Source: Lewinellaceae bacterium
Lineage (GTDB): Bacteria > Bacteroidota > Bacteroidia > Chitinophagales > Saprospiraceae
NCBI GenBank assembly: GCA_020636215.1
Contig: JACJYG010000006.1
Location: 1,178,001-1,242,000 of the forward strand
Reading direction: 5' to 3'
Length of the DNA stretch: 64,000 nucleotides
Part shown: in pieces, positions 59,744-64,000 of the stretch
Position numbering within the stretch: the stretch's first letter is position 1
Layout of the letters: each line of letters begins with the position of its first letter
Program-made: the position numbers and the translations under genes
The notes under the pieces: model-generated
What the model saw: the letters and a program-made list of their open reading frames with translations, nothing else
The model's database searches: none
What the model was told of the DNA's origin: nothing

Positions 59744-60610
59744 ATGAAAAAAAACATTTTATTGCTTCCTCTCCTCCTCTTTTTTGCCCAGCCCCTGCTC
59801 GCCGGCGGCGGCTGGCCGCAACCCAAAGGGCGGGGCTATTTCAAGCTCAGCCAGTGGTGGGTCGTTTCGGATCAGCACTTCACCGACGTCGGGAAAATAG
59901 ACCCCAACGTCACTAATGGTATTTTCAACACCAGCCTGTACGCCGAGTACGGCTTCACCGACCGGCTTACCGGCGTGTTGTACTTCCCTTTCTTCAGCCG
60001 GGCGTATTTCAATAATACCGTTTCCGGCGCCACAGGAGAAGTCATCACCCCCGGCGAGGCCATCAATAGCCTGGGAGATACGGATGTCGGCATCAAGTTT
60101 GGCCTGACACAAAACCATCCTCTGGCGATCAGCGCTACGCTCACTTTTGGATTGCCCCTGGGCAACGACAGTGGTGGCTCTGCCGGCAACCTGCAAACCG
60201 GCGACGGCGAGTTCAATCAAATGATCCAACTCGATGCGGGACGGGGCTTCCGGATTGGTAAACACAATGCTTACGCTAATGCTTATTTGGGATTTAACAA
60301 CCGCACCAACGACTTCTCCGATGAGCTGCGCTTTGGCGTTGAAGGTGGTATCACAGTACTACAGGAGCGTCTTACCCTAATTGCCCGCCTATATGGGGTA
60401 AAGTCGATGTACAACGGCAAGCTGCCGAGTGAAATGATCACCAGCACCAGTATATTCGCCAATAATACGGAATACCTGAGTTTCTCGCCGGAGATCGCTT
60501 ATAATATTACCGATAAGTGGGGCGTGGCGGCTAGCGCCGGCGGCGCCTTTTACGGGCGGCTGATCGCGGCGCGCCCTTCGTATAGTGTTGGGGTGTATTT
60601 TAGGTTGTAG
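59744..60610 (+). CDS. Outer-membrane beta-barrel protein
   Basis: 288 residues: signal peptide (MKKNILLLPLLLFFAQPLLAGG), then alternating amphipathic strands with Gly turns (GYFKLSQWWVVSDQHF, YAEYGFTDRLTGVLYFPFF, ISATLTFGLPLGN, VGVYFRL at the end) and a terminal aromatic-Arg-Leu, all usual in outer-membrane barrels. It looks like transporter-type proteins of the family used for small hydrophobic or ionic compounds, but I do not recognise a specific one. The ATG at 59744 opens the signal peptide; the longer ORF from 59651 overlaps the DM13 gene. Third gene of the presumed operon. Confidence 0.75.
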   Translation: MKKNILLLPLLLFFAQPLLAGGGWPQPKGRGYFKLSQWWVVSDQHFTDVGKIDPNVTNGIFNTSLYAEYGFTDRLTGVLYFPFFSRAYFNNTVSGATGEVITPGEAINSLGDTDVGIKFGLTQNHPLAISATLTFGLPLGNDSGGSAGNLQTGDGEFNQMIQLDAGRGFRIGKHNAYANAYLGFNNRTNDFSDELRFGVEGGITVLQERLTLIARLYGVKSMYNGKLPSEMITSTSIFANNTEYLSFSPEIAYNITDKWGVAASAGGAFYGRLIAARPSYSVGVYFRL

Positions 60611-60615
60611 GTTAC

Positions 60616-61593
60616 CTACTCCTCCACCAACCCAAAGAATACCGCCGCCCAATAAGACGAGAAGAAATCAACATCCTTGGCGAACTGCCCTTCCTCCCCG
60701 CCTTGCTGCGGGCCGTCGCCCGGGTCGACGGCGATGGCGTGGCCGAGGCTGTCGAGGTCGTAGCGGAGCAAAACAGGGGCGCCGGAGCTGTCTTTGAAAG
60801 TACTGCGTTTTACCTTAGCGTTCGTTTCCAAAATCTTTACTTCTGCCGGTTCATTTGGATTGATGTCAAAAAGCGCGGCCCACTGCTTAACCAGTTCATC
60901 AGCATTGATAAAATTGACGGCAGGGTCGTCTGTCCCCTGGAAAATGGCCAGGGTGGGGTAGGCGCCCGTGAAGCCCTGGTTCTGTTCCCGTACTTTTGCC
61001 TCCCACTCCTCACTGCTCTGCACCACTTCGCCCCGCATGGCCTTGAAGCCGGTGGGCATGTCGAGCGCCGCAGCGTAAGGAATCCCTGCCATAACTGCAC
61101 CGGCCCGGAACACCTCTGGATAGGTGGCCAGCATGACGGCCGCCATGGCGCCGCCGGCGGAAATGCCGGTTACGTAGATCCGATTTTCATCTATTTTGTT
61201 ATTGGCTGCTACATAAGCTACCATCTGCCGGATGGACAGCGCTTCGCCACTGCCCTTATGAATGTCTTCCGGGACAAACCAGTTGAAACAATTGTTGAAG
61301 TTGTTCAGCGATTTTTGCTGTGGATAGAGGACGAGGAAGCCGTGCTCCTCCGCCAGTTCGTTCCAGTCGGACAAGCGGGCAATCTCGGTGGCGTCCTGCA
61401 GACAGCCGTGCAACACAACGACTAATGGGGCATTGGCCGTTGCGTTTTCCGGGGTATAAAGGAAGCCTTTCAGTCCTCCGGGGTTGTTCCCGAAATTGCT
61501 GATTTCCTCAAAGCCTTTACTCTCCGGGCTGGATGGGCAGAATTGGAGTAAGATGGTGGCGAAGAAGAGGATTAATGCATTTGTCTTTATCAT
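60616..61593 (-). CDS. Secreted PHB-depolymerase/LpqC-family esterase
   Basis: 325 residues with a signal peptide (MIKTNALILFFATILLQFCPSS). Alpha/beta-hydrolase: oxyanion segment VVLHGCLQDA, nucleophile Ser145 in GISAGG, FQGTDDPAVN with a likely Asp, and DSLGHAIAVDPGD with a likely catalytic His. Family PF10503-type (esterase PHB depolymerase) acts on polyester or feruloyl ester bonds; substrate unknown. Convergent with the outer-membrane gene, stop codons only 5 bp apart. Confidence 0.88.
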   Translation of the reverse strand: MIKTNALILFFATILLQFCPSSPESKGFEEISNFGNNPGGLKGFLYTPENATANAPLVVVLHGCLQDATEIARLSDWNELAEEHGFLVLYPQQKSLNNFNNCFNWFVPEDIHKGSGEALSIRQMVAYVAANNKIDENRIYVTGISAGGAMAAVMLATYPEVFRAGAVMAGIPYAAALDMPTGFKAMRGEVVQSSEEWEAKVREQNQGFTGAYPTLAIFQGTDDPAVNFINADELVKQWAALFDINPNEPAEVKILETNAKVKRSTFKDSSGAPVLLRYDLDSLGHAIAVDPGDGPQQGGEEGQFAKDVDFFSSYWAAVFFGLVEE

Positions 61594-61686
61594 TCTATTT
61601 TACATTTTGGATTGGCCCGCGCATTTGCTAATATAACAAGGATTCGTATATTTTGGCTGTATTCAAATACCTCTTATCCTATCCCT

Positions 61687-62028
61687 ATGCCACTATTCAG
61701 AAGCACTTTTTTCAAATGGTTGGCCCTTGTAATCTTTCCATTCCTGTTAATGCTTGGTGTCAATACCTGCTGCGGCCCTTCTACCCTTGAGTATCAAGAG
61801 GAGCAGTGTACCCGCTACTGTCACGATCACGGGTGTCCGCACGCGGAACGCAAATACGACGGAACCTATAGGCTGGCTCGGCTCGGCAAAAAGGCCAATG
61901 AGTGGAATATTCAGGCCATGCATCGCAATCCATTCGGATTGAACTACCAGGAAGCTAACCTGCTGGTATATGTGTTGCTCTTCCCCTCCTTAATGGCACT
62001 TCTTCTCTGGGGCGCGCTGAAAAAATGA
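61687..62028 (+). CDS. Small two-helix membrane protein, 113 aa
   Basis: MPLFRSTFFKWLALVIFPFLLM opens with a membrane helix (about 9-28). A Cys/His-rich loop follows (NTCCG, EEQCTRYCHDHGCPHAE, with a possible metal-binding pattern), then a second helix near the end (LLVYVLLFPSLMALLLW). Not a family I recognise. Followed after 6 bp by another small membrane gene with similar end helix; probably cotranscribed. Confidence 0.65.
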   Translation: MPLFRSTFFKWLALVIFPFLLMLGVNTCCGPSTLEYQEEQCTRYCHDHGCPHAERKYDGTYRLARLGKKANEWNIQAMHRNPFGLNYQEANLLVYVLLFPSLMALLLWGALKK

Positions 62029-62034
62029 TAGCAT

Positions 62035-62235
62035 ATGGAAGGTTTTCTAAACTGGCTCTACTGGTACTGCACCGATTTTTGTATCCATGCCGCCAACCTG
62101 TTGGGTATTACCTATGAGGAATTTAACTTTATCCTGTTCCTCTTGATTTTTCCGGGGGTAACGATCATACTTCTGGGGATCAATGCCAGTAAACTGTTGC
62201 GGCGCTTGAAACGGCCGTGGGTGGGAGGCGGGTAA
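62035..62235 (+). CDS. Small membrane protein, 66 aa
   Basis: MEGFLNWLYWYCTDFCIHAANLLGI... then one strong helix (FNFILFLLIFPGVTIILLGI) and a basic tail (RRLKRP). It echoes the end of the previous gene (NYQEANLLVYVLLFPS against TYEEFNFILFLLIFPG), so they may share an origin. Spacing of 6 bp indicates one operon. Function unknown. Confidence 0.6.
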   Translation: MEGFLNWLYWYCTDFCIHAANLLGITYEEFNFILFLLIFPGVTIILLGINASKLLRRLKRPWVGGG

Positions 62236-62301
62236 ATCCTGGGCCGGGAAAAAAAACTGCAATCCAGAAGGCTCCATTCAAGACAATCATTCAACCAGCC
62301 C

Positions 62302-63171
62302 CTACCGCAACAACTCCGACTGGCCGGCGTCGAACCGAATGGTTGTCGTATCGCCGGGCTGCAGATGGCGGGTTTCTTCCGGGAGCGCTTCTATACGCAC
62401 CATATTGGCGCCGATCAGCACTTTGACAATGTTTTTGTCGCCCTGGGCTTCAATGTCGAGCACCTCGCCGCTGAGCTGGAAATCACCGTTGTGGCCATTG
62501 GACAATAACATAGGTGGGGGCAGGGCCGGTTGACTGATACGGCCGTGGTGCAGGGCGATGATCCGGCTGGATAATTTGAACACCTCCCGTTGGTCGTGGC
62601 TGACGAGGATGGTGGTCAACTGATAGGCTTCGTGGACGCGCAGGATGTAGTGCTGCAGCTTGGCCCGCATTCCGGTATCGAGGGCGGAGAGGGGTTCGTC
62701 GAGTAACAATATTCGGGGTTGCCGGACCAGAGAACGGGCCAGCGCCACCCGTTGCTGCTGTCCGCCGGAGAGCCTGGCCGGATAGCGTTTTTCCAGCTCT
62801 TTCAGTTCCGTGATCTCGATGAGCTCGTCAATGATTTTTCGGTTCTGCCCTTTGCCCAGGGCATATTCCAGGTTTTGCCGAACCGTCATATTGGGAAAGA
62901 GGGCATAGTCCTGAAAAACCAGGCCAATATTGCGTTCCTGGGGCCGGAGGGCAATCTTTTTGGCCGTATCCAGCCACACTCTTTCTTCAAACTTTATATA
63001 ACCTTCTTCCGGTTGCGCCAGCCCGGCGATCAGCCGTAACAGGGTGGTTTTTCCACTACCCGATGGGCCGGTTATGGCCAGGAATTCTCCCGGTGCGATC
63101 TCCAATTGCACGGCAAGCTCCATTGGCCCGCTGGCCGCGTGTAATGCCTTTTTTAGTTTGATCTCGATCAT
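62302..63171 (-). CDS. modC: Molybdate ABC transporter ATP-binding protein
   Basis: 289 residues: Walker A GPSGSGKTT (35-43), Q-loop VFQDYALFPN, signature LSGGQQQR (134-141), Walker B RILLLDEP (153-160), H-loop VSHDQREV and a C-terminal MOP/TOBE-like domain (about 230-289). It powers import through ModB. The ATG at 63171 is chosen because it opens MIEIKLKKAL; the in-frame extension from 63237 translates a repeat-like gap. modB lies 105 bp upstream. The gap carries simple repeats (ACCATTCAACAATATAGCCATTCG-like words). Confidence 0.88.
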   Translation of the reverse strand: MIEIKLKKALHAASGPMELAVQLEIAPGEFLAITGPSGSGKTTLLRLIAGLAQPEEGYIKFEERVWLDTAKKIALRPQERNIGLVFQDYALFPNMTVRQNLEYALGKGQNRKIIDELIEITELKELEKRYPARLSGGQQQRVALARSLVRQPRILLLDEPLSALDTGMRAKLQHYILRVHEAYQLTTILVSHDQREVFKLSSRIIALHHGRISQPALPPPMLLSNGHNGDFQLSGEVLDIEAQGDKNIVKVLIGANMVRIEALPEETRHLQPGDTTTIRFDAGQSELLR

Positions 63172-63276
63172 CTGATGGTAGTCATATCGTAATTTGGATG
63201 GTGTGGGCGTTCTTGGGCATCCCCCTGGCTCAACCATTCAACAATATAGCCATTCGACCATATACCCTGCCCATTC

Positions 63277-63951
63277 CTACCCCGCCCTCAGCATCCTTCG
63301 GTTAATAGCATACACCATCGCCAGGATGGAGAAGGCAAACGCGATGAGCACCAGCGCGTACTGGTTGGCCAGGCCGTAGTGGAGTGCTTCCACTTCGTCA
63401 TAAATGGCAATGGAAGCGACCCGAGTCTGGCCCGGGATATTGCCACCGATCATCAGGATGACGCCAAACTCGCCGACGGTGTGGGCGAAAGCCAGAACAA
63501 TACCGGTGAGCAGCGACGGTTTGATGTTGGGCAGCTGTACCCGGAGCAGCGTTTCCATGCGGGACTTCCCCAGTGTATAAGAGGCCTCTACCAGATTGGG
63601 CGGCAGGTTCTCGAAACCGGATTGGACCGGCTGCACCATGAAGGGCAGGCTATAAAAAATGGACCCGACTACCAGGCCGGCGAAGGTGAACACCAGTTTA
63701 AGGCCAAAGGCCTGTTCCAGCCATGCCCCCAACCAGCTGCCTGGGCTGAAAGCCAGCAGCAGGTAAAACCCCAGTACCGTTGGCGGCAATACCAACGGCA
63801 TACTGATGAGCGCCTCCAGTAGCGGTTTGAAGCGGCTGCGGCTGCGTGATATCCCGTAGGCAATTGGAATGCCGATAAGGATGAGCAGTAGGGTCGTCAC
63901 CGCCGCGAGGCGAAAGGTAAGCCAAAGCGTTTGCCAGAATTCCTGGGCCAT
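63277..63951 (-). CDS. modB: Molybdate ABC transporter permease
   Basis: 224 residues with about five membrane helices and the permease EAA motif VEASYTLGKSRMETLLRVQLPNI (EASYTLGKSR...). PLVLPPTVLGFYLLL and HTVGEFGVILMIGGNIPGQT are typical of ModB. Two nt after the stop of the upstream, edge-cut gene. Full length and intact. Confidence 0.92.
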   Translation of the reverse strand: MAQEFWQTLWLTFRLAAVTTLLLILIGIPIAYGISRSRSRFKPLLEALISMPLVLPPTVLGFYLLLAFSPGSWLGAWLEQAFGLKLVFTFAGLVVGSIFYSLPFMVQPVQSGFENLPPNLVEASYTLGKSRMETLLRVQLPNIKPSLLTGIVLAFAHTVGEFGVILMIGGNIPGQTRVASIAIYDEVEALHYGLANQYALVLIAFAFSILAMVYAINRRMLRAG

Positions 63952-63953
63952 AG

Positions 63954-64000
63954 TTACGGTAGCTGATTGATCAGCGCTTTTACATCTTCCATCTCTTCGG
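63954..64000 (-). CDS. modA: Probable modA (molybdate-binding protein), last 14 codons
   Basis: A minus frame open to the edge ends EEMEDVKALINQLP with a TAA at 63954-63956, 2 bp before modB. The operon position just upstream of modB makes the periplasmic molybdate-binding protein likely. Only 14 codons are visible. Confidence 0.45.
   Translation of the reverse strand, partial: EEMEDVKALINQLP

Overview
The window looks like a chromosome segment of a moderately GC-rich Bacteroidota, most likely a Saprospiria (Lewinella/Haliscomenobacter-like) bacterium. This is inferred from type IX secretion (T9SS) C-terminal sorting domains on several very large surface proteins, a hybrid two-component regulator with an AraC output domain, HYR/PKD/MopE-type adhesin modules, and Bacteroidota-style promoters (TTG, about 20 nt, TAnnTTTG). 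No database search was possible; family calls rest on motifs read from the sequence.

Layout. 1-5427 (-): the first 1809 codons of a giant secreted PKD/Ig-like adhesin that runs off the left edge. 5753-8530: clpB. 8755-12924: a LytTR response regulator (one-base frameshift), a TPR histidine kinase, eight 106-110 bp tandem repeats and a receiver-only protein that lacks its phospho-acceptor Asp. 13010-29918: two large T9SS adhesins that share a near-identical 1.25 kb 3' end, flanking a broken hybrid two-component regulator. About 19.7-28.3 kb is dense with indels, in contrast to clean ORFs on both sides. 30097-38581: zinc alcohol dehydrogenase, MlrC-like M81 protein, a DUF433/DUF5615 toxin-antitoxin pair, a stand-alone EF-G with a frameshift, an IS5-family remnant carrying a nested 164 bp MITE, and an MtfA-like protein with a changed zinc motif.

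38695-54710 is the most interesting part. A promoter drives a tRNA-Phe gene embedded in an array of decayed tRNA-Phe copies, in most of which the 5' half of the anticodon arm is replaced by a perfect hairpin. Just after the array lies an unannotated 25-codon leader peptide with six consecutive His codons, followed by a strong intrinsic terminator 22 bp before hisG. This is a classical histidine attenuator. The his genes follow as a complete pathway (hisG, D, C, B, H, A, F, IE) on the plus strand, but they are split by opposite-strand inserts (two paralogous lipoproteins, two paralogous T9SS proteins) and by a Uma2 nuclease gene. Many intercistronic gaps are made of short degenerate tandem repeats, and one of these writes the C-terminus and stop codon of hisH.

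54796-60610: a sensor kinase/OmpR regulator pair divergent from a spondin-domain lipoprotein, a DM13-domain lipoprotein and an outer-membrane protein, which may form one regulated surface system. 60616-64000: a secreted esterase, two small membrane proteins, and a modABC molybdate transporter cut by the right edge.
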